64,000 bases of DNA. Origin: Chitinophaga deserti (lineage in GTDB: Bacteria > Bacteroidota > Bacteroidia > Chitinophagales > Chitinophagaceae). This document shows, one piece after another, positions 36,276 to 44,738 of this stretch; position 1 is the first letter of the stretch, and every line of letters begins with the position of its first letter. The translations under genes and the position numbers were made by a program. Location of the stretch: contig NZ_QFFK01000002.1 of assembly GCF_003149455.1 (NCBI RefSeq), forward strand, positions 717,580 through 781,579. The letters run 5' to 3'. The notes under the pieces were generated by a model. It was not told the DNA's origin. It saw nothing but the letters and a program-made list of their open reading frames with translations, and ran no database searches.

Positions 36276-36992
36276 ATGCGATTAAATGAGAACTACGGAA
36301 CCTTATCGGAAACCCTGAACGAATTGAAGAAACAGGGATATACTATCGACTTCAATATCAGTTCGGAGTGCCTGGTTTGCCAGCGTACCAACATCGTATT
36401 ACAGCCGGAAGAGTTCCAGATTGATATGGTTTACCGCTTTGAAGGGGCTTCCGATCCCGAAGACGAATCCATCGTATACGCTATATCTTCCCCCAAATTT
36501 AAAGTGAAAGGTTCCCTCGTAAACGGATACGGCATTTTTGCAGAAGAAATGCCCAGTAAGCTGATAGAGAAATTGCAAACACATGCCGGCGTCCCTGGCG
36601 CAAGGGAAAAGTCTATTGATGCCACACCTCAGCGTAAAGAAGGCGGACGGGTAATTGAAGCTCCGCTTGTTGGTATTAACATCCCTGAGCTTATTGAAAT
36701 CATCAAACGGGAACCAACCTGGAAAGACAGCGACCATAACTCCGTTACTGTATTTAAATCAGAAAGGATGCGCATCGTACTCATGGGACTTCATGAAGAT
36801 GCGCAGCTCAAGCCCCATAAAGCGAATGGCGTAATTAGCGTACAGGTATTGGAAGGACGCATTGAGTTTGTAACGGAGGAAGATAAGATCATATTAGCGA
36901 AAGGGCAGATGATAGCCTTGCAGGAGAACATTACGCACAGCGTAGTGGCACTGGAGGAGTCTTTCTTTTTGCTTACACTGGCGAAAGGGTAA
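36276..36992 (+). CDS. Two-domain protein: 'PRPP synthetase-like' small domain plus cupin
   Basis: A 238-aa protein that appears to fuse two families. Residues 1-90 (YGTLSETLNELKKQGYT ... CLVCQRTNIVLQPEEFQIDMVYRFEG) match the small Bacteroidota proteins usually labelled phosphoribosylpyrophosphate synthetase, a label I think is misleading because no PRPP or ATP-binding motif is present. Residues 130-238 form a cupin barrel (LKPHKANGVISVQVLEGRIEFV, LQENITHSVVALE). The two parts are joined by a Lys/Arg-rich linker. An HxlR regulator follows in the same direction. Function unknown. Confidence 0.78.
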   Translation: MRLNENYGTLSETLNELKKQGYTIDFNISSECLVCQRTNIVLQPEEFQIDMVYRFEGASDPEDESIVYAISSPKFKVKGSLVNGYGIFAEEMPSKLIEKLQTHAGVPGAREKSIDATPQRKEGGRVIEAPLVGINIPELIEIIKREPTWKDSDHNSVTVFKSERMRIVLMGLHEDAQLKPHKANGVISVQVLEGRIEFVTEEDKIILAKGQMIALQENITHSVVALEESFFLLTLAKG

Positions 36993-37055
36993 TCTTACCG
37001 GGAAAGGAGTTTTGTTATCTTTATACCGTTATTTCATAGCAAATACGGATACGAT

Positions 37056-37415
37056 ATGAAGAAGCAGGCCGTTCTCAACAATACGAACATCTGTAAAACA
37101 CGGATACTGGCGATCAAAGACTCGATGGAGATTCTATCCGGTAAATGGAAGTTCCATATTCTGGGCACCCTTATGCAGGGAGGGAAGATGCGTTTCATGG
37201 ACCTGCTCCGGGAAGTAGATGGCATCGCACCCAAGATGCTGTCTAAAGAGTTGCAGGATCTGGAAGTAAACCAGCTGATCAGCCGTACGGTATGTAATAC
37301 CAAACCGGTTACGGTGGAGTATGAGATCACCGGCTTCGGACAAACCCTGTCGCCTATCATCGAAGAAATCGCCAAATGGGGCATTTCCTACCGCAGCGCT
37401 TTACTTAATAAATAA
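37056..37415 (+). CDS. HxlR-family transcriptional regulator
   Basis: A 119-aa winged-helix repressor or activator. The HxlR core is visible: MEILSGKWKFHILGTLMQGGKMRFMDLLREVDGIAPKMLSKELQDLE, followed by the wing (TVEYEITGFGQTLSPIIEEIAKWG). Members often sense redox or aldehydes through a Cys; here Cys13 is near the N-terminus. It converges with a DsbA-like gene and shares a terminator hairpin with it. Targets unknown. Confidence 0.92.
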   Translation: MKKQAVLNNTNICKTRILAIKDSMEILSGKWKFHILGTLMQGGKMRFMDLLREVDGIAPKMLSKELQDLEVNQLISRTVCNTKPVTVEYEITGFGQTLSPIIEEIAKWGISYRSALLNK

Positions 37416-37456
37416 CGCACCCTCGGAATGGTGATCCCGGAGATGCGTTAATTTAA
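37413..37456. terminator. Bidirectional hairpin between converging genes
   Basis: TAACGCA (37413-37419, starting at the HxlR stop codon) pairs with TGCGTTA (37444-37450), with further GC pairs inside. It is flanked by AT-rich runs and placed between the HxlR and DsbA-like stops. Confidence 0.65.
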
Positions 37457-37464
37457 TAGGGGTA

Positions 37465-38463
37465 CTATTTTTTATACCAGATAGCGCCGTTCTTTGTATT
37501 GCTCACGGTGATACGGCCTTCTTTCACCAGTTTCTCCAGTGCTGCTTCCGCAGCTTCAGAGGAAATTTCTCCCAGCTCTGCAAATTCGCGTAAGGTGAGG
37601 GAAGGGTATATCGAGAAGAGGCTTTCTCCGTCTTTTGGGTACTCATTCTTAGTTACACCTGCATTTACTTTCCTGATACCGTTCTCTATATTCACATAAG
37701 GCTTGAAGCCATAGATCAGTTCCGTATCTCCCGCGGCATTACTGATAAAAAGGGTAGGGAATCCTCTTACCCCCATCTTCCTTGCCAGCAGCAGATCCTG
37801 GTCAAACAGTTCCTTTGCTTTCCCTTCATAATCGGTTTTGAGCTGGCGGGTATCGAGCCCTGCCAATTGGCCAGCCTGCTCCATGTGTTCCCATTTGGTG
37901 ATGTTTTTCTTTTGCAGGAACACCATTTCACGAAGGGTGCGCAGGAATGCGATGGCTTTCTGTTCGTCCTGCAGTTGGGCCGCCTTGAAAGCGATAGAAG
38001 GCGGGTAGGAGGAAGGCAGCGGATCGGTAAGCCAAACATCGCCATCGATGGGCATCTTGTAATACAGGCTCACTTCATCCCAGTGATGGGCTACATCGGA
38101 AGGCTTGCTGATTCCGCCACTGTTGTAGCTCCAGTCGGGCAGGAGGCCTCCCATGTGATAGCTTATTTCCACATCCTTGCCGTATTCGAGTTTCAGCTTC
38201 CGCAGCTGCGGCTCTATTCCCCAGCAGGTGGAGCATATCGGGTCAGTGAAGTAGATCACTTTCACGGATTTTTGCTTGGAAGCGGTTCCCTGCACCTGGG
38301 CGCTGTTGCCTGTTGTGGGGATTTCACATACCCCGGTTGCAGGATCGCACAGGAGAGGATTGGATGCAGTAGTATCTTTTTTCATGACTGTTGTGTTTGT
38401 TTGTCCATGGCACTTCATGAAGGCCACTGTTAATAATAGCGTGGCGGTTACTTTGAGCGTCAT
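37465..38463 (-). CDS. Secreted DsbA-family thioredoxin-fold protein
   Basis: A 332-aa exported protein. It has a signal peptide (MTLKVTATLLLTVAFMKCHG), a Thr/Ser/Gln-rich stretch with one CDPATGVC segment, then a DsbA/FrnE-like domain from about residue 68. The active-site CSTC is in YFTDPICSTCWGIEPQL and the cis-Pro loop is in VRGFPTLFIS. A short C-terminal helical domain follows (LREFAELGEISSEAAEAALEKLV), resembling a winged helix. Likely a periplasmic thiol oxidoreductase; substrate unknown. Confidence 0.87.
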   Translation of the reverse strand: MTLKVTATLLLTVAFMKCHGQTNTTVMKKDTTASNPLLCDPATGVCEIPTTGNSAQVQGTASKQKSVKVIYFTDPICSTCWGIEPQLRKLKLEYGKDVEISYHMGGLLPDWSYNSGGISKPSDVAHHWDEVSLYYKMPIDGDVWLTDPLPSSYPPSIAFKAAQLQDEQKAIAFLRTLREMVFLQKKNITKWEHMEQAGQLAGLDTRQLKTDYEGKAKELFDQDLLLARKMGVRGFPTLFISNAAGDTELIYGFKPYVNIENGIRKVNAGVTKNEYPKDGESLFSIYPSLTLREFAELGEISSEAAEAALEKLVKEGRITVSNTKNGAIWYKK

Positions 38464-38600
38464 ACTGTTTTTCTGACTGTTGATAATAGGGCAAACTTAC
38501 TTCAGATGCCGGGATCGGATGGTATGACTTCCCAACGGGTAAGTAGTTACCTGGAGGGAAGTGCTGACGGGGTGCCGGGGATTCCCTAATTTTAAACCTG

Positions 38601-39089
38601 ATGAACGATGCCGATATATTAACAGCTTTCCATGACAGGAGAGCGCATTATGAAACTTACCTTCAGGCAAACGGTATTGCTGTGCAAACCTGTCCGGGTT
38701 GTGGTTTCCCCACACTTGCTGAGCGCGGTGCTTTTGAAATATGCATAATTTGTTCCTGGGAAGATGACGGGCAGGACGATCATGCTAAAAGCATGCTGGC
38801 ACAACTGGAGATAACGGGCGTTAGGATATCCGGCCCGAACGGGAGTTTAACATTGCAGGAGAACAGGCTGAACATTGGCCGGTTATTGGAAAGCTATGCA
38901 GATTTAATGGATGGAGAAACGGATTATGATGTTGCACGGGTATTAAGGACAATCGCATTTTATCACGAACGCAGGACAGACATTGAATCCAGGATGACGG
39001 GTGAAGAGCACATACAGGACCATATCTGGATGGAATGGAAGGAGGTGAAGAAGGATCTGCTGATGGCGCTGGTGGTCCCAAAAGAATAA
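38601..39089 (+). CDS. CPCC-type cysteine-rich protein
   Basis: A 162-aa cytoplasmic protein with a zinc-binding N-terminal segment: CPGCGFPTLAERGAFEICIICSWEDDGQDD, the landmark of the CPCC family. The last 80 residues are helical and acidic with no motif. Function unknown; small proteins of this family are common in scattered accessory positions. Confidence 0.8.
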   Translation: MNDADILTAFHDRRAHYETYLQANGIAVQTCPGCGFPTLAERGAFEICIICSWEDDGQDDHAKSMLAQLEITGVRISGPNGSLTLQENRLNIGRLLESYADLMDGETDYDVARVLRTIAFYHERRTDIESRMTGEEHIQDHIWMEWKEVKKDLLMALVVPKE

Positions 39090-39135
39090 TAACCCGCAGA
39101 CTTTCCGTACTTTCATACCATTGTAAAATTGACCC

Positions 39136-39864
39136 ATGCCTGAAAGACCATTTCATCCCGACGAAGTTAAAATCCTTAGAAAAGGAGCATCTCCGCAATT
39201 CGGGAAAACTGGTTCCGAAGATGTCTTTGGTTGCCTTCTCCTGTTCTTTATGGTTCCTTTGTATGGGGGCATGGGGTATTTCCTGAATTTATATATGCCA
39301 CTGTTCTGGGCAATAATCATCCCCCTGGTGGTTTTTATTATTCTTTTCTTCGCCTGGCATTACTTCGACCATGCTTTAATGACATACCGGTATGGACACG
39401 CTGTTGTTGAAACTGTAAACCCTGCAAACATCCGGATCGAAAACAACGGAAACATCTACACAGTAACGGTAAACTACGGGCACGGAGCCTCCATCAGCTG
39501 GACAGGCGCCACAGCATTAATGCAATACAATGTTCCGGAAACCGCATTCAGGACTTCGCTGGCACCCTATGCTGCGGAGGAAGGCGATGAGATTACGTAT
39601 AAAAACGTTCCACTGTCATTAGTATTCTATGAAAAGGACCTTGCCCGCCGCTGGATACAGTTTGAAGTTAATAAGGCCACATCCAGGTTCTGGCTGGACA
39701 ATTGGTCACTCGGAGATTATCTGCGTACGGAGTATAACCTCATTCGCAGCAGTAAAACGGGGGAGTTGTTATTTGTCCGGCTCACCAGCGGGCATACCAG
39801 AACTGATCTGAATGTCACTTTTAAGGAAGCAGACATCCGGTATATTATGCCGGGGGAAGGGTGA
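39136..39864 (+). CDS. Hypothetical membrane protein
   Basis: A 242-aa protein with two adjacent membrane helices (about residues 30-47 and 52-75) near the N-terminus, then a soluble beta-rich domain of about 160 residues (starting around TYRYGHAVVETVNPANI). It starts 46 bases after the CPCC-type gene and may be co-transcribed. No family recognised. Confidence 0.75.
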   Translation: MPERPFHPDEVKILRKGASPQFGKTGSEDVFGCLLLFFMVPLYGGMGYFLNLYMPLFWAIIIPLVVFIILFFAWHYFDHALMTYRYGHAVVETVNPANIRIENNGNIYTVTVNYGHGASISWTGATALMQYNVPETAFRTSLAPYAAEEGDEITYKNVPLSLVFYEKDLARRWIQFEVNKATSRFWLDNWSLGDYLRTEYNLIRSSKTGELLFVRLTSGHTRTDLNVTFKEADIRYIMPGEG

Positions 39865-40203
39865 TTAATGCCAGTCGTGGAAGCAAAATCGGCATTGTTG
39901 AGCTAAAGGAGTTCTGGTAATTTTACTGCAGGCAGGACAGAGATTTAGTTTTAATTCATGCCTGTGTTTTGCCCATATTCTTTTCACAACCTTGCTTCTC
40001 AGTGCAGGGAATCCATCTGCAATCATAGCCAGAATAACAGGATCATCACTAATCCAACCTTTTTCCAGCATCATGGGACGCATAGATTCACTTCCGGTAT
40101 TTAAGTATAAAAGTGTCTTTCCTGCAGTATGTTCATCTGGTGTTTGGAATTCTGTGCAATAGTTGTAAATATAATCTTCAAGTTCAGGGTATAGATCGTT
40201 CAT
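39865..40203 (-). CDS. Small protein with C-terminal zinc ribbon
   Basis: A 112-aa protein starting MNDLYPELEDYIYNYCTEF, with a C-terminal CxxC...CxxC pair (CPACSKITRTPLAQQCRFC) that would hold a zinc ion. The frame is open to 40335, but those codons overlap the transpeptidase gene and MNDLYPEL at 40203 is more credible. It converges with the hypothetical membrane protein, with adjoining stop codons. Function unknown. Confidence 0.75.
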   Translation of the reverse strand: MNDLYPELEDYIYNYCTEFQTPDEHTAGKTLLYLNTGSESMRPMMLEKGWISDDPVILAMIADGFPALRSKVVKRIWAKHRHELKLNLCPACSKITRTPLAQQCRFCFHDWH

Positions 40204-40270
40204 TATAATCAACTTATTTTTAAAGGTAGGAATTTTCGCCAATACGGGTTGCATGTGCGATACTCGCCTC

Positions 40271-40885
40271 TCATTTATAAATCCACAGAACCACAGGGAG
40301 TTTAGCCCGGTCAAGGTATTTCTGTATCGTGGCAAAATAGGTGGGGTTCAGGGTAGGACAGCCATCGCTCCGGCATATGCCCTGCATTACTTCCACATCG
40401 GGTACACAATCGTGCCCATGCAGCACTACAAAACGTTCAAATGCTTTATTGTTGGTAGCATCCAGACCGTGGAGCTTGTAGGCAGTGCCAAAGCGGCCGC
40501 TATATTTTGCGCCAATACTGTATTTACCGGGCGATGAGCATTTGCTGCCCGGCACGTTGGAGAATGCCACGGCCTCCGTCCGGTAATCGGGGCCCTGTCC
40601 ATGGGCTACGAGGGAGCGGCTGATAATCTTATTGTTTTTCAGGTCATAGAAAACAAAGCGACGCTTTCCCGAATGAACACTAAAATCTATAAAGCAGGCG
40701 TATTGTTTATTATAAGGCCTTTGCGCTACGAACTTCTTTAACTCTTCTGCTTTCTGCCGCAGGAGCACCTTATCCATATCTGCAGGGAGGGCGGATGGAG
40801 ACGGTGAGGATTTTGGCGAGCGGGGCTTTTTCTCGTTACATGCGAAGCAACAGAGGTATAGGAGTAAAATAGTTAAGGCGCGCAT
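40271..40885 (-). CDS. Murein L,D-transpeptidase-like lipoprotein
   Basis: A 204-aa exported lipoprotein: a signal sequence with lipobox-like CCFAC at the N-terminus, then a catalytic domain with the YkuD-like landmarks. His is in FVVLHGHDCVPDV, and the active-site Cys is in GICRSDGCPTLNP. Family members make or remodel 3-3 cross-links in peptidoglycan; hydrolase or attachment roles are also possible. It is the first of two minus-strand genes, 67 bases before the zinc-ribbon gene. Confidence 0.85.
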   Translation of the reverse strand: MRALTILLLYLCCFACNEKKPRSPKSSPSPSALPADMDKVLLRQKAEELKKFVAQRPYNKQYACFIDFSVHSGKRRFVFYDLKNNKIISRSLVAHGQGPDYRTEAVAFSNVPGSKCSSPGKYSIGAKYSGRFGTAYKLHGLDATNNKAFERFVVLHGHDCVPDVEVMQGICRSDGCPTLNPTYFATIQKYLDRAKLPVVLWIYK

Positions 40886-41176
40886 GCCATAAAGATGGGA
40901 ATATTTCTTTTTTCCATAAAATAATGACCGGCTGAAAGGGTACTTTCATGATAAGCCTGTACAATTTCGCGATTGGAAGGATTTGTATCTTTATGGGAGA
41001 TCCCCAAAGCCGCATACATGTTGCAACAAGCTTGTCTTTATTGACGAAATCGTACAGATGGTTCATTCGTACAAAGCCTGAGATTAGCGCATTATTCCAA
41101 AATCTGCATCACCAATTGGTTAATAGTTCCTGACTGATCGTTTTTCATAAGATTTTTAAACTCCAAAACTGATACT

Positions 41177-41751
41177 ATGAAACGCAGTACTTTCTTAAAG
41201 CTGGGCGCTGTTGCGGGCACCCTGTTTTCTGTTCCGTTGAATCTGTTTGCAAAGCTAAGATCTGGTTCCGGAGATGATAAAGGCTTCAAAGTAGAAGCCG
41301 GGAAAGACCGTTCAGGTAAAAGTATATCCCCCTTTGAAGGAGACGTTTTTTATACAAAGGTTTCCACTAAAGATACGGATGGGGGATGTTCGTTTTTGAA
41401 TCCACCCGGGTAAAAGAAGGCGGTCCAATCCTGCATACGCATTATGATACGGATGAGTGGTGGTATGTACTGCAGGGCGAGTTCCTCATTAAAGTGGGAG
41501 AAACTACCTATAATGCAAAGGCTGGCGATCTGGTATACGGTCCGCGTATGGTGCCTCATACTTTCGCAAAAGTTGGTAAGGGAGAAGCCAGGGTAATGAT
41601 AACCCACCAGCCTGCAGGGAAAATGGAGGAGTACTTCCGGAAACTCAGCGAAGGCGTAGCCAGGAATATGACGGAAGAAGAAAGGAATGATTTAAGGAAA
41701 GCCCACGGATTTGAGAAAGTGGGCCCGCCTATAACTTACCTGAAGCAGTGA
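41177..41751 (+). pseudogene. Cupin-domain protein interrupted by a frameshift
   Basis: The first 70 codons (41177-41385) give a Tat-like N-terminus (MKRSTFLKLGAVAG) and the start of a mature protein, then the frame ends soon after at 41413. The cupin core continues in another frame from 41386: MFVFESTRVKEGG ... ILHTHYDTDEWWYVL (metal His residues) ... GPRMVPHTFAKV. The break is at a run of five G (41381-41385); adding one G would restore a single protein of about 191 aa. It is either a true mutation, a sequencing or assembly error in the G-run, or, less likely, programmed slippage. Confidence 0.85.
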
Positions 41752-41760
41752 GCCGGGTAA

Positions 41761-42426
41761 TCATAATCGCGCTGCCAGTCTTTCCAGGTGTCCGTTGTTT
41801 TTCAGCACAGGGCCGTGGCCAAAACAGATGATCCTTGGTTTTAATGCCGCAATCTTTTTAACCGAGGCTATATTTTGTACGCTGTTGGTAGTGAAAATCG
41901 CGGGTGGCAGGCCTAAGCCAACCTGTGTTGTGATCAGGTTCATATTTACAAGGGCATCCCCGGCAATCAATACCCCGTCTTCCTCCCTGAAAAAGGAAAG
42001 GTGGCCCGCAGCATGACCAGGGGTTTCAATCACAGTAAAACTCCCTATACTATCCCCTTCCTTTAATATGCCGGATACCGGATACCCTTTGCCTGCCCAG
42101 AACTTTTGCTGAAAGCGTGCTATAAAATGGTTTTTATTCGGGTAATCGTAAGTTACGTAGCCCGATTCTGCATTGCTTTTTTCTGCTGCGGAAGTATACA
42201 GGGGGATTGCCAGCTTTTGGCAGATAATGCTGCTGCTGCCCTGATGATCGGCATGGGCATGGGTAAGTACATGTTTGGTGACCTTTACGTCTTTAACAGC
42301 CTGTAAGATGGCTTTGGCTGATCGCCGGATGCCTGCATCTATCAATATATCATCTACGAGATAACAATTAATCGCATTCCGGGGCATTAATGCAAGCTGG
42401 TACACTCCTTTGGCAATTTCTTTCAT
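41761..42426 (-). CDS. MBL-fold metallo-hydrolase
   Basis: A 221-aa cytoplasmic hydrolase with the metallo-beta-lactamase metal-binding motif HxHxDH in LTHAHADHQGSS and further His ligands in ETPGHAAGHLSF and CFGHGPVL. It is a glyoxalase-II/lactonase-like short form. The start MKEIAKGVYQLALM at 42426 is chosen over 42519, which would overlap the Crp gene. It follows that regulator on the same strand with a 90-base gap. Substrate unknown. Confidence 0.9.
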   Translation of the reverse strand: MKEIAKGVYQLALMPRNAINCYLVDDILIDAGIRRSAKAILQAVKDVKVTKHVLTHAHADHQGSSSIICQKLAIPLYTSAAEKSNAESGYVTYDYPNKNHFIARFQQKFWAGKGYPVSGILKEGDSIGSFTVIETPGHAAGHLSFFREEDGVLIAGDALVNMNLITTQVGLGLPPAIFTTNSVQNIASVKKIAALKPRIICFGHGPVLKNNGHLERLAARL

Positions 42427-42515
42427 CCTTTGATTATTTGTTGCCAAAGTTGCAGCATTGCCTTTTCCTGGGGCTTGACATATGTTAGGAAATATCCCTG
42501 AGCGCTGCCACATCC

Positions 42516-43100
42516 TCAATTTTGCCCGGAGATGTTCCTCCTGATCCGGCTTAACGACTCGGGGGCTATGCCCAGGAAAGAGGCCACGTAGTTTAAAGGG
42601 GTTTGCTGTACAATCTTTGCCGGCTGACTTTCGAGGAATGCGAGGTATTTTTCCTTAGCCGGTGTAGCATGCAATTTCAAAATCCTGTCGGCCATACAGA
42701 GATATTGCTGTTCCGCAAGTATTCTTCCGATTACCTGCCATTGCGCCAGCTGTTTGTACAGCCAGTTCATTTTCTCATAGGAAATGGATAAGGTATCGGT
42801 GTCTTCAAGGCATTGTATATTCTCAGGAGAGATCCCCTGCGTAATAAAACTGGAGTAGGAGGCGGCAATACCGCCATCGCAGGCCAGGTAAGTGGTTACT
42901 TCTTTCCCGTCTTTAAGATGATAGTTCCTGACCAGTCCCGAAACGATAAAATGCAGGGATGCTGATTTTTTCCCTTCGCTGATAATAAGTGATTTCTGGG
43001 GAAAGTGGTTTTCTTCAAAACAGGCACTTACCATTTCGAGTTCATCTTCCCGGAAGGGAGCCATAGCGGTGATGAGCAGTTTTAAACTATCGATTAACAT
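42516..43100 (-). CDS. Crp/Fnr-type regulator
   Basis: A 194-aa regulator: an N-terminal cyclic-nucleotide-binding-like barrel (FPQKSLIISEGKKSASLHFIVSGLVRNY) and a C-terminal HTH (TPLNYVASFLGIAPESLSRIRR). Bacteroidota members of this group usually lack cAMP-binding residues and respond to other signals. It probably controls the MBL hydrolase gene directly downstream (inferred from position). Confidence 0.9.
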   Translation of the reverse strand: MLIDSLKLLITAMAPFREDELEMVSACFEENHFPQKSLIISEGKKSASLHFIVSGLVRNYHLKDGKEVTTYLACDGGIAASYSSFITQGISPENIQCLEDTDTLSISYEKMNWLYKQLAQWQVIGRILAEQQYLCMADRILKLHATPAKEKYLAFLESQPAKIVQQTPLNYVASFLGIAPESLSRIRRNISGQN

Positions 43101-43255
43101 GATGCCGGGAGGTTTAAATGCATAATTGTGTCCGAAATAATACTTTTTTCCGGGAATGGTAAAATATGCTTTATCCGTGCATTGTACCCGGCGGCCTCCC
43201 CTTGCCGGGAAACATTATCTGCGGCTGAGCCCTGTTTTTGACGTACTTTTGCCGG

Positions 43256-44575
43256 ATGGAACACTCTTCTTTCTCAATATCAGACGCGCTCTCACATTTG
43301 AAAATACCTGCATTGAACGAGATGCAGCAGGCATCGCTGGAAACTAACAGTACTGCAAACGCCGTGGTGCTGCTGGCCGATACCGGCTCCGGCAAAACCC
43401 TTGCCTTCCTCCTGCCCGTAGCGCAATTGCTGAACAGGAAGCACGTAAGCCAGGCCATGATCATTGTTCCATCCCGGGAGCTGGCGTTGCAGATAGAAGA
43501 TGTGTTCAAAAAGATGAAAACAGGCTTTAAGATCACCTGCTGCTATGGCGGGCATCTCCGGGAAACTGAGGAAAATAACCTGAAGCAGGCCCCCGCCCTG
43601 ATCGTTGGTACACCCGGCAGACTAGCCGATCATATCCGCCGCGGCAATATCGTTACCACCCATATCGAAACCCTGGTGCTGGATGAATTCGATAAATCCC
43701 TCGAAGAAGGCTTTGAAGAAGAAATGGCTTTCATCATCGGCTCCCTTCCAGCGTTAAAGAAAAGAATACTTACCTCGGCAACCGAAGCCCTGGAGATACC
43801 TCCGTTTGTAGGGATGGAGAACCCTGTAGAGATTAACTTCTTAAAAGGGGAGAAGCCCCCTGCATTAGCGGTGCAAATGGTGTTGAGCGATGATGAAAAC
43901 AAATCCGAAACCCTGTTCAGGCTGATCTGTGCCCTGGGTAACCGATCTACCATCATATTCTGCAACCAGCGTGAATTTGTGGAAGAGGTAAGCGCATACC
44001 TGAAAAGCCAAAGCATCCCCAACGTGTATTATCATGGTGCACTGGAGCAACAGGAGCGCGATGTTGCATTGTGCAAGTTCCGCAACGGAACCTCCAATAT
44101 CCTCGTAACTACCGACCTCGCCGCCCGCGGACTGGACATTCCCAATATCCGCTACGTGATACATTACCAGCTCCCCCATACCGTCGAGGCATTTACCCAC
44201 CGCAATGGCCGCACTGCGCGTATGGATGCCAGCGGTACAGCCATCCTGATACTGGCCCCTCACGAAAGAGTTCCTTCTTTCATTGAGCAGGAGCCTGAAG
44301 TTATCAATTTACCTGAAACTGCCGTATTACCGGCCAAGCCCGATTGGACCACACTCTTTATTGCCGCAGGTAAGAAAGACAAAGTAAACAAAGTGGATAT
44401 AGTAGGCTTCCTCTCGCATCAGGGAAAGCTGAAAAAAGAAGATATAGGTATTATTGAAGTGAAGGACTTCTTCTCATTTGTAGCCGTGCGTAAATCAAAG
44501 GCGGGCCCTGCTCTGCAACAAATAGGATCTGAGCGGATCAAGAATAAGAAGGTAAAGATTAGTATTGCGAAATAA
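43256..44575 (+). CDS. DEAD-box type RNA helicase (DEFD variant)
   Basis: A 439-aa ATP-dependent RNA helicase. Motif I is DTGSGKT, motif II is VLDEFD (Phe in place of Ala in DEAD), motif III is TSATE, and motif VI is HRNGRTAR. A C-terminal domain of about 75 residues (KVNKVDIVGFLSHQGKLKKEDIGIIEVKDFFSFVAV) resembles the DbpA RNA-binding domain, which targets 23S rRNA in ribosome assembly. The start MEHSSFSISDALSHL at 43256 is preferred over a more upstream codon. A TACTTTTG element ends 5 bases before it. A strong terminator follows. Confidence 0.93.
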   Translation: MEHSSFSISDALSHLKIPALNEMQQASLETNSTANAVVLLADTGSGKTLAFLLPVAQLLNRKHVSQAMIIVPSRELALQIEDVFKKMKTGFKITCCYGGHLRETEENNLKQAPALIVGTPGRLADHIRRGNIVTTHIETLVLDEFDKSLEEGFEEEMAFIIGSLPALKKRILTSATEALEIPPFVGMENPVEINFLKGEKPPALAVQMVLSDDENKSETLFRLICALGNRSTIIFCNQREFVEEVSAYLKSQSIPNVYYHGALEQQERDVALCKFRNGTSNILVTTDLAARGLDIPNIRYVIHYQLPHTVEAFTHRNGRTARMDASGTAILILAPHERVPSFIEQEPEVINLPETAVLPAKPDWTTLFIAAGKKDKVNKVDIVGFLSHQGKLKKEDIGIIEVKDFFSFVAVRKSKAGPALQQIGSERIKNKKVKISIAK

Positions 44576-44597
44576 ATAATTACACACTTATTAAAAT

Positions 44598-44630
44598 AAA
44601 AGCCCGCATGCAAGTGCGGGCTTTTATTTT
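44598..44630. terminator. Terminator of the RNA helicase gene
   Basis: Perfect 11-bp stem AAAAGCCCGCA / TGCGGGCTTTT (loop TGCAAG) and a following T-rich run, 23 bases beyond the stop. Confidence 0.92.
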
Positions 44631-44738
44631 GGATTTACCGTAAAAACTACCATTTTTCCCGAATTATGCCCATAGGCCGGGGCCCTTGTGTGGCGCATCT
44701 TTGTGGTGTCATCAATCAATAACCACAAATAACCTGAC

